Below, in pieces: positions 17,277 to 26,006 of a stretch of 64,000 nt of DNA. Source of the stretch: Armatimonadota bacterium (GTDB lineage: Bacteria; Sysuimicrobiota; Sysuimicrobiia; Sysuimicrobiales; Sysuimicrobiaceae); contig JAVKGX010000001.1 in assembly GCA_031432545.1 (NCBI GenBank), positions 663,674-727,673 of the forward strand, in the 5' to 3' direction. Every line of letters begins with the position of its first letter. Within the stretch, counting starts at the first letter, position 1. The position numbers were made by a program, and so were the translations under genes. A model generated the notes under the pieces. It did no database searches. It worked only from the letters and a program-made list of their open reading frames with translations, and had not been told where the DNA came from.

Positions 17277-19670
17277 ATGCAGCCGACCACGCAGGACAAA
17301 CCGACGCTGTTCGAGCAGACCCTCCGCTACTTCGATGGCGACGAGCTGCGCGCGCGTGTGTTTTGTGACAAGTACGCGTTGCGCGATCTTGACGGGAACG
17401 TGGTCGAACGCACTCCCCCAGAGATGTGGGCCCGCGTCGCCCGAGAGATCGCTTCGGTCGAGCCCACCGACGCCGCGCGCGCGGAGTGGGAGGAGCGTTT
17501 CTACTGGCTGCTCAGCGACTTCCGGATGATCCCCGGCGGGCGCATCCTGTTCGCGGCGGGCAACCCACGGCGCGTGACCGCGGCGAACTGCTACGTCATC
17601 CCCATCCACGGCGACTCGCTGGAGGACATCTTCGAGTGGTGCAAGCAGGCCGCCCGCACGTACTCCTTCGGCGGCGGCGTCGGCGGGGACATCAGTGTGC
17701 TGCGACCCCGGGGTACGCCCGTCAACAACGCGGCGATCACCAGCACCGGCGCGGTTTCGTTCATGGAGCTGATGAGTACGACCACGGGCACGATCGGACA
17801 GGCGGGCCGTCGCGGTGCGCTGATGATTACGATCGCCAACGACCACCCCGACGTGCTGGAGTTCACCCGCGTCAAGCGCAACCTGGACAAGGTGCGGTAC
17901 GCGAACATCAGCGTGCGGGTCTTCGACGAGTTCATGCGGGCGGTCGAGCGCGACGGCGACTACGAGCTGCGGTACGAGACCGACAAGGTCCGCCTGCGCC
18001 GGACCATCCGGGCCCGCGACCTCTGGAAGGAGCTGATCGCCGGGGCCCGCGACCATGCCGAACCGGGCGTGATCTTCTGGGACACGATCAAGCGCTGGTC
18101 AACCTCCGAGTACAACGGCATGGGCGTCATCACGACGAATCCGTGCTCGGAAATCCCGCTGGAGCCGTACGGGAACTGCAACCTGTCCAACGTCAACCTG
18201 GCGCGGTTCGTGCTGGACGCGTTCACCGACCGTGCACGCGTGGACTGGCAGGACCTGGAGCGTGCGCTGCGCTACACGGTGCGCTTTCTGGACAACGTCC
18301 TCGACTACAACGCCGACAAGCACCCGCTTCCCGAGCAGCGTGAGGCCAGCCTGCGGAGCCGGCGCATCGGTGTCGGCTTCACCGGATTGGGCGATATGCT
18401 CGTCAAACTCGGGCTGCGCTACGACACGACGGCGGCGATCGAGTTCGCCGACACGATGTTCGAGCGCATCAAGAACATCGTGTACGACGAATCGGTCAAC
18501 CTGGCGGTGGAGAAGGGCACGTTTCCGGCCTTCGACCGCGACCGGCACCTGGAGGGTGCGTTCCTGCAGACGCTGCACCCCAAAGTGCTGGCCCGGATCC
18601 GGGAGTGCGGATTGCGCAACGTGGCGCTGCTCACCGTCCCGCCGGTGGGCAGCGGAGCGGCCCTGGCGGGGACGACGAGCGGCATCGAGCCCATCTTCGA
18701 CCTCAGCTACACGCGTCGGTCGGAGTCGCTGTCGCAGGGGGAGTTCCGGGTGTGGCATCCGCTGGTGCGGGAGTACATGGAGCGGTTCGGGCTCCAAGAC
18801 GACACCGAACTGCCCGAGACGTTCGTCACCGCCCACCGCATCCGTCCGGAGATGCGCGTCCGCATGCAGGCGGCGATCCAAAAGCACATCGACCACAGCA
18901 TCAGCAGCACCGTGAACCTGCCGGAGCACGCGACGCTGGAGGACGTCGAGCAGATCTACTTTTTGGCGTGGAAGCTGGGGTTGAAGGGAATCACCGTGTA
19001 CCGCGAGGGGAGTCGCGAGGGGGTCTTGATCACCGAAGCGAAGACGCAGCAGCAGTCGCAGGGTGCGATCTCTGTGCCCGCCGCCGAGCCGGCGCGTGGT
19101 GGGCTGACCACGCGCCCACGCCCCAAGGTCACGCAGGGTCGGACGGAGCGGATCGAGACCCCCCGCGGCCGTGCCTACGTCACGGTCAACGAGGACGAGT
19201 ACGGCCCGTGCGAGGTGTTCGTAGAGTCGCTCGACGTCGAGGCGGAGGCCATCGGGCGTCTGACCTCGGTGTGCCTGCGCAGCGGCGTAGACCCCCGCGA
19301 GGTCATCGAGCAGCTGTGGCGGGTGTCATCGCGCGAGGTGGCGCTGGACCGCACCGCCGACGGTACGGTTGTGCGCGTGAGCACCATCGCCCAGGCCGTG
19401 GCGCTGGCTCTGGGTCGAGCCCTGTATGGGGACGCCTTCCGGCCGGACAAGGAGTTCCCCCGCGCGCTCTCCCTGCCCCCGCCGCAGCCTCGGGCCCGCC
19501 AGGAACCCCTGCGCTTCCACGCAGGCCCACCCCCGGATGCGGCGGCCGGCAACGGCAAGGGTGAGGCCGAGGTGGCCTCCTTCGCGGGGGTGTGCCCGGA
19601 CTGCGGAGACACCTTGGCCTACCAGAACGGTTGCGCGACGTGCCGGTCGTGCGGCTACTCGCGCTGCTAG
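17277..19670 (+). CDS. nrdJ: adenosylcobalamin-dependent ribonucleotide reductase (class II)
   Basis: Makes deoxyribonucleotides with a B12-generated thiyl radical, independent of oxygen. The 797-residue product starts at ATG 17277 after cggagg. It has the ANCYVIPI cysteine (about residue 105), NPCSEIPLEPYGNCNLSN with Cys290 and Glu292 of the catalytic loop, and LLTVPPVGSGAALAGTTSG. A C-terminal TSCPD-like region carries zinc-ribbon cysteines (CPDCGDTL, CRSCGYSRC), where redox cysteines sit in this subclass. No nrdA/B or nrdD is seen in the window. The stop overlaps the convergent mutY stop by four bases. Confidence 0.96.
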   Translation: MQPTTQDKPTLFEQTLRYFDGDELRARVFCDKYALRDLDGNVVERTPPEMWARVAREIASVEPTDAARAEWEERFYWLLSDFRMIPGGRILFAAGNPRRVTAANCYVIPIHGDSLEDIFEWCKQAARTYSFGGGVGGDISVLRPRGTPVNNAAITSTGAVSFMELMSTTTGTIGQAGRRGALMITIANDHPDVLEFTRVKRNLDKVRYANISVRVFDEFMRAVERDGDYELRYETDKVRLRRTIRARDLWKELIAGARDHAEPGVIFWDTIKRWSTSEYNGMGVITTNPCSEIPLEPYGNCNLSNVNLARFVLDAFTDRARVDWQDLERALRYTVRFLDNVLDYNADKHPLPEQREASLRSRRIGVGFTGLGDMLVKLGLRYDTTAAIEFADTMFERIKNIVYDESVNLAVEKGTFPAFDRDRHLEGAFLQTLHPKVLARIRECGLRNVALLTVPPVGSGAALAGTTSGIEPIFDLSYTRRSESLSQGEFRVWHPLVREYMERFGLQDDTELPETFVTAHRIRPEMRVRMQAAIQKHIDHSISSTVNLPEHATLEDVEQIYFLAWKLGLKGITVYREGSREGVLITEAKTQQQSQGAISVPAAEPARGGLTTRPRPKVTQGRTERIETPRGRAYVTVNEDEYGPCEVFVESLDVEAEAIGRLTSVCLRSGVDPREVIEQLWRVSSREVALDRTADGTVVRVSTIAQAVALALGRALYGDAFRPDKEFPRALSLPPPQPRARQEPLRFHAGPPPDAAAGNGKGEAEVASFAGVCPDCGDTLAYQNGCATCRSCGYSRC

Positions 19671-20719
19671 ACGGAGGCCCGTAGCCCGGAGGCGGCCGCG
19701 TACGACCGAAGGATCTTCCGGTGCGCGGGCGGCATCGGCACGCCCGGCCGTTCCGGTCGCACCCACCGGAGGTGAGCAGCGGTACCCTCGGGGAAGTCTG
19801 CGGTCACCGCGACGGCGCGGCAGACGGCAGAAAAATGCGTGAACGCGTGTCCGACTTCCGTCTGGAAGCGCCCCTGGCGGCGCATCCGCCCACCCAGGTC
19901 CCTGGATAGGCCGGACCGCGCGTCGCGCCAAGACCGGGCTTCAACGAACGGCAGGGTCCACAGGCCGCCCCAGATGCCCCTTGGGGGCCGGCGCACCAGC
20001 AGCACCCGCCCACGGCGGTCCGTGATCACCGCCGCTACGAAGCGGCGGGTGGGCCGAACGTGCCGCCGGCGCCGCACCGGCACGCGGTCCTGGATGCCGG
20101 CGGCGCGGGCCGCGCAGAAACGGCAGACGGGGCAGTCTTCGCAGCGTGGCCTCCTGGGGACGCAGATCGTCGAGCCCAGATCCATCAGTGCCTGGTTAAG
20201 CTCGGCGGCGCGGCCCCGCGGAAGCAAGCTGCGGAACCTCCGCGCGATCTCGAACCGGGCGCGGCGGTCGTCCAGCGCCAGCCGGATTCCGAACAGCCGC
20301 GCTCCGACGCGGAGCAGATTGCCGTCCAGCGCCACGCATTCTTCGCCCCCGACGATGCTGGCGATGGCTGCAGCCGTGTACGGACCCACCCCTGGCAGAC
20401 GCTGCCAGCCGGAGGCGTCGGAGGGAAACCCCTCGCGAACCACCTGCCGGGCCGCCGCGTGGAGGTTGCGAGCGCGCGCGTAATATCCCAGTCCTTGCCA
20501 GCACCTTAAGACCTCGTCCAGCCGCGCCACCGCCAGGGCCTGCACGGTCGGAAACGCCCTCAGGAAGCGGCGATAGTAGGAGACCGCGACGGCAGCCCGC
20601 GTCTGCTGCAGCATCACCTCCGAGACCCAGACGGCGTACGGGTCTTGCCTCCTGCGCCACGGCAGGTCCCGCGCACGGACACCCCACCAGTCCAGCAGGG
20701 TACGGCTGAAGGCGCGCAC
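19667..20719 (-). CDS. mutY: A/G-specific adenine glycosylase
   Basis: Removes adenine mispaired with 8-oxoguanine. The 350-residue protein shows the catalytic Glu in SEVMLQQTR, the helix-hairpin-helix LPGVGPYTAAAIASI, the catalytic Asp in ALDGNLLRV, and a four-cysteine Fe-S loop with C-x6-C-x2-C-x5-C spacing (CVPRRPRCEDC onward). A C-terminal Nudix-like domain for 8-oxoG recognition starts near residue 225. It faces nrdJ tail to tail. Confidence 0.95.
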   Translation of the reverse strand: MRAFSRTLLDWWGVRARDLPWRRRQDPYAVWVSEVMLQQTRAAVAVSYYRRFLRAFPTVQALAVARLDEVLRCWQGLGYYARARNLHAAARQVVREGFPSDASGWQRLPGVGPYTAAAIASIVGGEECVALDGNLLRVGARLFGIRLALDDRRARFEIARRFRSLLPRGRAAELNQALMDLGSTICVPRRPRCEDCPVCRFCAARAAGIQDRVPVRRRRHVRPTRRFVAAVITDRRGRVLLVRRPPRGIWGGLWTLPFVEARSWRDARSGLSRDLGGRMRRQGRFQTEVGHAFTHFSAVCRAVAVTADFPEGTAAHLRWVRPERPGVPMPPAHRKILRSYAAASGLRASV

Positions 20720-20854
20720 GGACTCATTGTCGCATTCTGCGAACCCGTTCGCAGGGGCGGGTGTGGAGTCGGCGTAGCGCAGATTTCCCGCTGCGGCGTC
20801 GACCCGGACGGGATACTAATGTGGCGGTCCACGCAGACTTCAGGAGGTGGTTGG

Positions 20855-21130
20855 ATGGGCACCAAGCACGCCGCACTCGCGATCCTCGTCGCGCTCTCGC
20901 TCGCCGTGCTGCTCGGTCCGGCGGCGATGGCCCAGCAAACACCCGCACCGCCAGACGCTCCAAGCCCCCCGGGGCCTCCCGGCCCTCCCGATCCCCCCGG
21001 ACCGCCCGGCCAGACCGTCTTTGGGATGGACCAGACCACGGCGATCGTCATCGGCCTGATCATCGTCCTGGTCGTGATCGTGGCGATTGTCGCAGTGGCG
21101 CGCGGCGGCGGGGAGCGGGGCGGCAACTGA
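20855..21130 (+). CDS. small secreted/membrane protein with collagen-like proline stretch
   Basis: 91 residues starting at ATG 20855 behind caggaggtgg. An N-terminal signal-like helix ends at AMAQQ. Residues about 31-50 are a Pro/Gly run (PGPPGPPDPPGPPG) of collagen-like triplets. A second hydrophobic helix (IVIGLIIVLVVIVAIVAVA) then leads to a short Gly-rich basic tail. No family recognised. It is divergent from mutY and upstream of another small membrane protein. Confidence 0.7.
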   Translation: MGTKHAALAILVALSLAVLLGPAAMAQQTPAPPDAPSPPGPPGPPDPPGPPGQTVFGMDQTTAIVIGLIIVLVVIVAIVAVARGGGERGGN

Positions 21131-21209
21131 TCGGTCGCTTGCAGGGGGGCTGCCCGCCCCGGCGAACCGTACTGCAGGCCCCCGCAAATTCGGGACAGGG
21201 AGGAACCCT

Positions 21210-21464
21210 ATGGGTGCCATTGTGTGGTGGATTGTGGTCGGACTGGTCGCCGGCCTGCTGGCCCGCTGGATCTTTCCGGGCCCTCGTGAGCCCAACGGGA
21301 TCGTCATGACCATCGTGCTCGGGATCGTCGGGGCGGTGGTCGGTGGCTGGCTGTTCACGGCCCTGGGCGTCGGTGCAGGGGGGTTCGTGGGTTCGGTGGT
21401 CGTCGCGACCGTCGGTGCTTTGATCGTGCTCTGGCTGTACAACCTCGCGGTACGGCGGGCCTAG
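21210..21464 (+). CDS. GlsB/YeaQ/YmgE-family small membrane protein
   Basis: 84 residues starting at ATG 21210 after gggagga. Three hydrophobic segments contain the family pattern GLVAGLLARWI, GIVMTIVLGIVGAVVGGWL, and a final helix. The family is named transglycosylase-associated but its role is poorly known; members are often induced by general stress. It follows the collagen-like protein by 79 bases. Confidence 0.85.
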   Translation: MGAIVWWIVVGLVAGLLARWIFPGPREPNGIVMTIVLGIVGAVVGGWLFTALGVGAGGFVGSVVVATVGALIVLWLYNLAVRRA

Positions 21465-21485
21465 CGCAAAAACCCATCGACTGCC

Positions 21486-21559
21486 GTTCCATTCATGGAA
21501 CACGAGGACCTGAGTACGCCCCATTTCCGACAGACAGATCGCGCCCATTCTGCTAGAAT
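21486..21559 (+). promoter_or_regulatory. palindrome and extended -10 promoter before the XRE regulator
   Basis: GTTCCAT-tc-ATGGAAC (21486-21501) is a perfect 7-bp inverted repeat with a two-base centre, a good operator shape for a dimeric HTH protein. Downstream is TGC-TAGAAT (TAGAAT at 21554-21559), an extended -10 located 18 bases before the XRE gene start. No good -35 is visible. Autoregulation by the XRE protein is inferred from position only. Confidence 0.55.
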
Positions 21560-21577
21560 GACCTTGGGTGTTGCAGG

Positions 21578-22024
21578 ATGGGAACGCAGGCAGATGATCG
21601 GCAGCGGGAGGGGGCCAGGGCCTTCGGGAACTACATCCGATCCCTGCGGCGCAACTTCTACGGCCGCGGTAGGGGCATGAGCCTGAGGCAGCTCAGCGTG
21701 GAGACCGGAATCCCCCCCAGCGTGCTGTCGCGCGGCGAGCGCGGTCTGCAGGACCTCCGACGGCCCGCCTACATCGAACGGCTCGCCGCAGCACTGCGCG
21801 TGCCGCCCATCGTGATGAAGCGGGTGGGTTCGCTGGTCACGCACGAGGACGTCGCCTACTTCCGCGTGCATCGTGCCGCGCGGGCTACGACGGCGCTGTG
21901 GGCGCGCGTGCAGGCGGGTATGGAACGGTTGCGCCAGGCGCCGCCGGAGACGTTGGAAGCGCTGGCCACGTACATCGAGTTTCTGGCAAGCCGCCTGTCG
22001 CGTTCGGAGAGCAAGACCGGATAG
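21578..22024 (+). CDS. XRE-family helix-turn-helix regulator
   Basis: 148 residues. The HTH spans roughly residues 29-75 (MSLRQLSVETGIPPSVLSRGERG, LAAALRVPP), preceded by a basic arm. The C-terminal half is helical with EALATYIEFLASRLS and probably mediates dimerisation. It sits behind its own extended -10 promoter and a palindrome, and is followed by the ferredoxin gene after 35 bases. Targets unknown. Confidence 0.8.
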   Translation: MGTQADDRQREGARAFGNYIRSLRRNFYGRGRGMSLRQLSVETGIPPSVLSRGERGLQDLRRPAYIERLAAALRVPPIVMKRVGSLVTHEDVAYFRVHRAARATTALWARVQAGMERLRQAPPETLEALATYIEFLASRLSRSESKTG

Positions 22025-22059
22025 CCGGATCGAGAGTCCACAACCTCGGGAGGGACGCG

Positions 22060-22353
22060 ATGACCTACGTGATCACGGAACCGTGCATCGGCACCAAGGA
22101 CCGGGCCTGCGTCGAGGTGTGCCCCGTGGACTGCATCCACCCGCGGGCCGAGAACGACCAAGGCGAGATCATGCTGTACATCAACCCCGACGAGTGCATC
22201 GACTGCGGGGCCTGCGAGCCGGTGTGCCCGGTGACGGCGATCTTCGCGGAGAACGACGTACCCGAGCAGTGGAAGGAGTATACGGAGATGAACGCCGACT
22301 ACTTCAGGCTCAGCAAGGAGGAGTTCGCAGAAAAGTGGGGCCGCGAACCGTGA
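22060..22353 (+). CDS. fdxA: 7Fe-type ferredoxin
   Basis: 97-residue electron carrier with one [3Fe-4S] and one [4Fe-4S] cluster. Cys9-x7-Cys17-x3-Cys21-Pro and Cys25 form the first set. Cys46, Cys49, Cys52 and Cys56 (CIDCGACEPVCP) form the second. The helical C-terminal tail (EMNADYFRLSKEEFAEKWG) is usual for this subfamily. Start ATG 22060 behind gggaggg. The gene name is by family resemblance. Confidence 0.9.
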   Translation: MTYVITEPCIGTKDRACVEVCPVDCIHPRAENDQGEIMLYINPDECIDCGACEPVCPVTAIFAENDVPEQWKEYTEMNADYFRLSKEEFAEKWGREP

Positions 22354-22406
22354 CGGAAACTCCTTGCGCCCCGCTGAGGCTTCCGCTACGCTGATTGTCG
22401 GAGTCC

Positions 22407-22428
22407 GGGAGAGCCCACCAGCTCTCCC
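22407..22428 (+). other. 8-bp hairpin between ferredoxin and PhnD-like gene
   Basis: GGGAGAGC, six loop bases, GCTCTCCC. It has no T-run, so it is a weak terminator or a leader structure. A TACGCT at about 22386-22391 could be the -10 of the next gene, which would put the hairpin in its 5' leader. Confidence 0.4.
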
Positions 22429-22485
22429 GTTCTCGTGTCCGAAAGACGGGCTCGCAACGAGCCGACCCGTGCGGAGGGGGATACC

Positions 22486-23430
22486 GTGAAGGCAATGCGT
22501 GTGCTGTTGATCGCCCTCGTGCTCGTCCTTTCGCTGGGGCTGGCTGCAGGGGGCCAGGCCCGGCGCAAGCTCGTGCTCGCATTCGTCCCGTCGCTGGACG
22601 CGCAGGCGGTGCTCGCCAGTGGCAAGACGTTGGAGCGCATGCTCGCGGTGGCCACCGGCTATGAGTTCGAGGCAACGGTGCCTACCTCGTACGCGGCGAC
22701 GATCGAGGCGATGTGCGCCGGTCGCGCAGACATCGCGTTCTTGGCGCCGCTGTCTTATGTCCTGGCGCGCCAGCGCTGCGGCGCGGAGGTGAAGTTGATC
22801 TCGATCCGGTTCAACCAGCCCCACTACGGCGCCCAGATCCTCGTGGGTGCCGACACCGGAATCCGCCGTCTGGCGGACCTGCGCGGCAAGCGTTTCGCGT
22901 ACAGCGACCCGGCTTCGACGTCCGGATACCTTTACCCGGCGGTCCACATTAAGAACGCCGGATTCGATCCCAACCGGTTCTTCAGCCAGACGGTGTTCGC
23001 GGGTGGCCACGACAAGGTCGTGCTCGCCATCTACCAGGGCCAGGTCGACGGCGGGGCGACGTTCGGAGACGAGTTCGGCAGCGATGCCCGCGACCGCGTG
23101 GTCCGTCAGTTCCCCGACGTCAAGCAGAAGGTCGTCGTGCTGGAGTACGTCAAGCCGTACATCCCCAACGACACGGTTTCGTTCCGCCGAGGTCTGGATC
23201 CGGAGGTCGTCGACCGCGTGACCAAGGCGATGTTCCGCATCGCGCAGACTTCGTCCGGCAAGCAGGCCATCCACGACCTGTACCAGCATGACGGATACGC
23301 GACCTATGAGGACCTCGTGACGAAGTACGGGGTGGACCGGCGTCGCTTCCCGGACCTGGACTCGTACTTCAACCCCATTCGGGACGCGGTCCGCACGCTG
23401 GGGATAGACCTGGGCAGACTCGTTCGGTAG
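22486..23430 (+). CDS. PhnD-like phosphate/phosphite/phosphonate-binding protein
   Basis: 314-residue extracytoplasmic solute-binding protein with a signal sequence (VLLIALVLVLSLGLAAGG). Start GTG 22486 follows gcggaggggg. The PhnD-family pattern is clear: FVPSLDAQAV, GRADIAFLAPLSYVLA, GAQILVGADTGI, LADLRGKRFAYSDPASTSGYL, FAGGHDKVVLAIYQGQVDGG, and a late IPNDTVSFR. No ABC ATPase or permease gene is adjacent, so it either serves a remote transporter or acts as a sensor. A strong terminator follows. Confidence 0.87.
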   Translation: MKAMRVLLIALVLVLSLGLAAGGQARRKLVLAFVPSLDAQAVLASGKTLERMLAVATGYEFEATVPTSYAATIEAMCAGRADIAFLAPLSYVLARQRCGAEVKLISIRFNQPHYGAQILVGADTGIRRLADLRGKRFAYSDPASTSGYLYPAVHIKNAGFDPNRFFSQTVFAGGHDKVVLAIYQGQVDGGATFGDEFGSDARDRVVRQFPDVKQKVVVLEYVKPYIPNDTVSFRRGLDPEVVDRVTKAMFRIAQTSSGKQAIHDLYQHDGYATYEDLVTKYGVDRRRFPDLDSYFNPIRDAVRTLGIDLGRLVR

Positions 23431-23460
23431 GCGCCGGCGGTCTGGCTGGAGGTCTTTGAG

Positions 23461-23492
23461 GAGGAGGGCGCCGCCCGCCCTCCTCTTCGTTT
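23461..23492 (+). terminator. intrinsic terminator after the PhnD-like gene
   Basis: Perfect 10-bp stem GAGGAGGGCG (23461-23470) with CGCCCTCCTC (23476-23485), five-base loop, then TTCGTTT. It separates the binding-protein gene from radA. Confidence 0.8.
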
Positions 23493-23505
23493 GGCGGAGA
23501 TTGGG

Positions 23506-24864
23506 ATGAAGATTCGCTACATCTGTCAGGCGTGCGGCTACGAGTCGCCGAAGTGGCTGGGGCGCTGTCCGGGCTGCGACGGCTGGAACACCTTCGCGGA
23601 GGAGGCCGCCGTGCGCACGAGGGCCGTCGGCCGGACCGCCCGGCCGGTGCCGATTTTGGAGGTCGAACCCCTGCCCTACGAACGCTTGCCGACCGGCATC
23701 GGCGAGTTGGATCGCGTCCTGGGCGGGGGGATCGTGCCCGCGTCGATGGTGCTGGTCGGCGGCGAGCCGGGGGCCGGCAAGAGCACTTTGATGCTGCAGG
23801 CCTCAGACCGTCTGGCGTCGGCCGGCCACACCGTGCTGTACGTGGCCGGCGAGGAGTCGCCACAGCAAACCAGGATGCGTGCAGAGCGGATCGGCGCCAC
23901 CTCGCCGCGGATCTACGTGGTCGCCGAAACGGACCTGGGGGCGGTGCTGGAGGCGGCGCGTCGGCTGCGGCCGGCGGTGATGGTCGTCGACAGCATCCAG
24001 ACCGTGTACCTGCCCGATGTCCCGAGTTCGCCGGGCAGCGTCGGGCAGGTGCGGGAGTGTGCCGCGGCGCTGCTCAGGCTGTCTAAGGCTGAGGGCATCG
24101 CCGCCTTCGTGGTCGGCCACGTCACCAAGGAGGGGGCGATCGCCGGACCGCGCGTGTTGGAGCACATCGTGGACACCGTCCTGTACTTCGAGGGCGAGCG
24201 CCACCAGGCGTACCGCGTGCTGCGGGCGATCAAGAACCGGTTCGGTTCGACGAACGAAATCGGCGTCTTCGAGATGCAGGGCACGGGGCTGCGGGAGGTC
24301 CCCAATCCATCGGCGGCGTTTGTGACCCCACGGCCCGAGGGGGCGTCGGGGGCCGCCGTCGTCTGTGCGATCGAGGGTACGCGGCCGCTGCTGGTCGAGG
24401 TCCAGGCCCTGGTGGCACCCACCCCGTTCGGGACGCCGCGTCGGACGACCGCCGGGTTGGACTACAACCGCCTGCTGCTCCTGCTGGCCGTCCTCGAGCG
24501 CCACGCGGGGCTGGCGATCGGTCAGGCGGACGTGTACGTGAACGCGGTGGGGGGTGTGCGCATCGCCGACCCCGCCGCCGACCTCGGCGTCGCCCTGGCC
24601 GTCGCCTCGTCCTTGCGCGATCGCGCCCTCGACCCGCAGGCGCTGTTCTGCGGGGAGGTGGGGCTGTCGGGCGAAGTGCGCGCGGTGCCGCAGATCGCGC
24701 GCCGTCTCGCCGAGGGATCCAAGTTGGGATTCCGGATGGCCCTGGTCCCCGAGTCCAGCCTGCCGGTCCCCGGTGCGGGCACGCTGCGGATCGTGGGTGT
24801 GCAGACGATCGCGCAAGCCCTTGACCTCGCGCCGTGGCGACCGCCGGCGGGGGAGCCTTTCTGA
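23506..24864 (+). CDS. radA: DNA repair protein RadA (Sms)
   Basis: Branch-migration ATPase of recombination. The 452-residue protein has the N-terminal zinc finger (CQACGYESPKWLGRCPGC), Walker A GGEPGAGKSTL near residue 87, VVDSIQT Walker B, the family motif KNRFGSTNEIGVFEM, and a C-terminal Lon-protease-like domain (VNAVGGVRIADPAADLGVAL). Start ATG 23506, ten bases after gcggaga. In Firmicutes radA also precedes a PIN-TRAM gene and ispD/ispF, as here. Confidence 0.96.
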   Translation: MKIRYICQACGYESPKWLGRCPGCDGWNTFAEEAAVRTRAVGRTARPVPILEVEPLPYERLPTGIGELDRVLGGGIVPASMVLVGGEPGAGKSTLMLQASDRLASAGHTVLYVAGEESPQQTRMRAERIGATSPRIYVVAETDLGAVLEAARRLRPAVMVVDSIQTVYLPDVPSSPGSVGQVRECAAALLRLSKAEGIAAFVVGHVTKEGAIAGPRVLEHIVDTVLYFEGERHQAYRVLRAIKNRFGSTNEIGVFEMQGTGLREVPNPSAAFVTPRPEGASGAAVVCAIEGTRPLLVEVQALVAPTPFGTPRRTTAGLDYNRLLLLLAVLERHAGLAIGQADVYVNAVGGVRIADPAADLGVALAVASSLRDRALDPQALFCGEVGLSGEVRAVPQIARRLAEGSKLGFRMALVPESSLPVPGAGTLRIVGVQTIAQALDLAPWRPPAGEPF

Positions 24865-24874
24865 GTACTGTTGC

Positions 24875-24880
24875 TATACT
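24875..24880 (+). promoter_or_regulatory. -10 element (TGC-TATACT) abutting the PIN-TRAM gene
   Basis: TATACT with an upstream TGC sits ten bases before the ATG at 24890. Transcripts from it would start within a few bases of the start codon, that is, nearly leaderless. No Shine-Dalgarno sequence is present between. The -35 region is poor. Confidence 0.55.
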
Positions 24881-24889
24881 GTCCACGAA

Positions 24890-25960
24890 ATGAGCTCGGC
24901 ATCCAAAGTGGCCGGCCGGGTCGCGGCGTGGGCGGGGTTCGTGCTCGGCGCCGTGATCGGGTTCCAGTCCGTGGAGCCGTTGGCGGCGCTGTTCCTCCCG
25001 GGTGGCTGGCCCAGGCTGGGCGCGCAGTTCGCCGCGGCCGCGGTGGTCGCGGTCGCCGGCCGCCTGAGCGCGCCTTTGCTGTGGGCGCTGTTCGTCCGCG
25101 GGATGTCGCGGGTGCTCGCGTGGCTGGGACGTGTGCCGCTGCGGGATCTGGGCGTGGCGCTCGTGGGCCTCGCGGTCGGGTTGCTGATCGCCAGCGCCGT
25201 GGGATATCTGCTCTCGGGCATCCCGGGCATTGGGGGGTACCTCCGGCTGGGCGCGCTCGTGGTCTTTGGCTACCTCGGCCTGCAGTTCGCGCTGCAGCGC
25301 CGGGAGGAACTGGCCGGGATGTTCGACCGCTCCGGACGGCGGGTGCGCGGCGCGCCGAAGGTACTGGACACCAGCGCGATCATCGACGGCCGCATCGCCG
25401 ACGTGGTGCAGGCGGGGTTTCTAGAAGGTACGCTGCTCGTGCCGCGTTCGGTGCTGCGGGAGTTGCAGTCGATTTCGGACTCCACCGACCCGCGGCGCCG
25501 TGCGCGGGGGCGACGCGCACTGGATGTGCTCAACCGCCTGCAGACGGAATCTCAGGCGTTGCAGATCGTAGAGGACGAAGGTGGGGGCGACGTGGACGAG
25601 CGGGTCGTCGAACTCGCGCGCGCGCATCGGGCCAGCATCGTCACGACCGACTTCAATCTGAACCGGGTGGCCCAGCTCCAGGGCGTCCGCGTGCTGAACA
25701 TCAACGATCTCAGCGGTGCACTGCGGCCGGTCGTGCTCCCGGGTGAGGAACTGCGCGTGCAGGTGATGCGCGAGGGCAAGGAGGCGGGGCAGGGCGTGGG
25801 CTATCTGGAAGACGGTACGATGATCGTCGTCGAGGGCGGTCGAGGGATGATCGGGACCGAGGTCGAGGTCGTGGCCACCAGCGTTCTGCAGACGGCCGCG
25901 GGAAGGATGATCTTCGCCCGGCCGAAGCACGACGGCGCCGGACGCCGGTCGACGGGTTGA
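24890..25960 (+). CDS. YacL-type PIN-TRAM membrane protein
   Basis: 356 residues: four hydrophobic segments in the first 140 residues, then a PIN nuclease-like domain from about residue 158 (KVLDTSAIIDGRIADV with the acidic residues, VPRSVLRELQSISDS, TTDFNLNRVA), and a C-terminal TRAM domain (GQGVGYLEDGTMIVVEGG). Members are predicted membrane-anchored RNases. It lies between radA and ispD as in Bacillus yacL. Start chosen from the promoter and hydrophobic N-terminus. Confidence 0.9.
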   Translation: MSSASKVAGRVAAWAGFVLGAVIGFQSVEPLAALFLPGGWPRLGAQFAAAAVVAVAGRLSAPLLWALFVRGMSRVLAWLGRVPLRDLGVALVGLAVGLLIASAVGYLLSGIPGIGGYLRLGALVVFGYLGLQFALQRREELAGMFDRSGRRVRGAPKVLDTSAIIDGRIADVVQAGFLEGTLLVPRSVLRELQSISDSTDPRRRARGRRALDVLNRLQTESQALQIVEDEGGGDVDERVVELARAHRASIVTTDFNLNRVAQLQGVRVLNINDLSGALRPVVLPGEELRVQVMREGKEAGQGVGYLEDGTMIVVEGGRGMIGTEVEVVATSVLQTAAGRMIFARPKHDGAGRRSTG

Positions 25961-26006
25961 CGCGCCTCGGCCGCGCCCAACACCCCTGTCCTTCCGGGAG
26001 GTCGAG

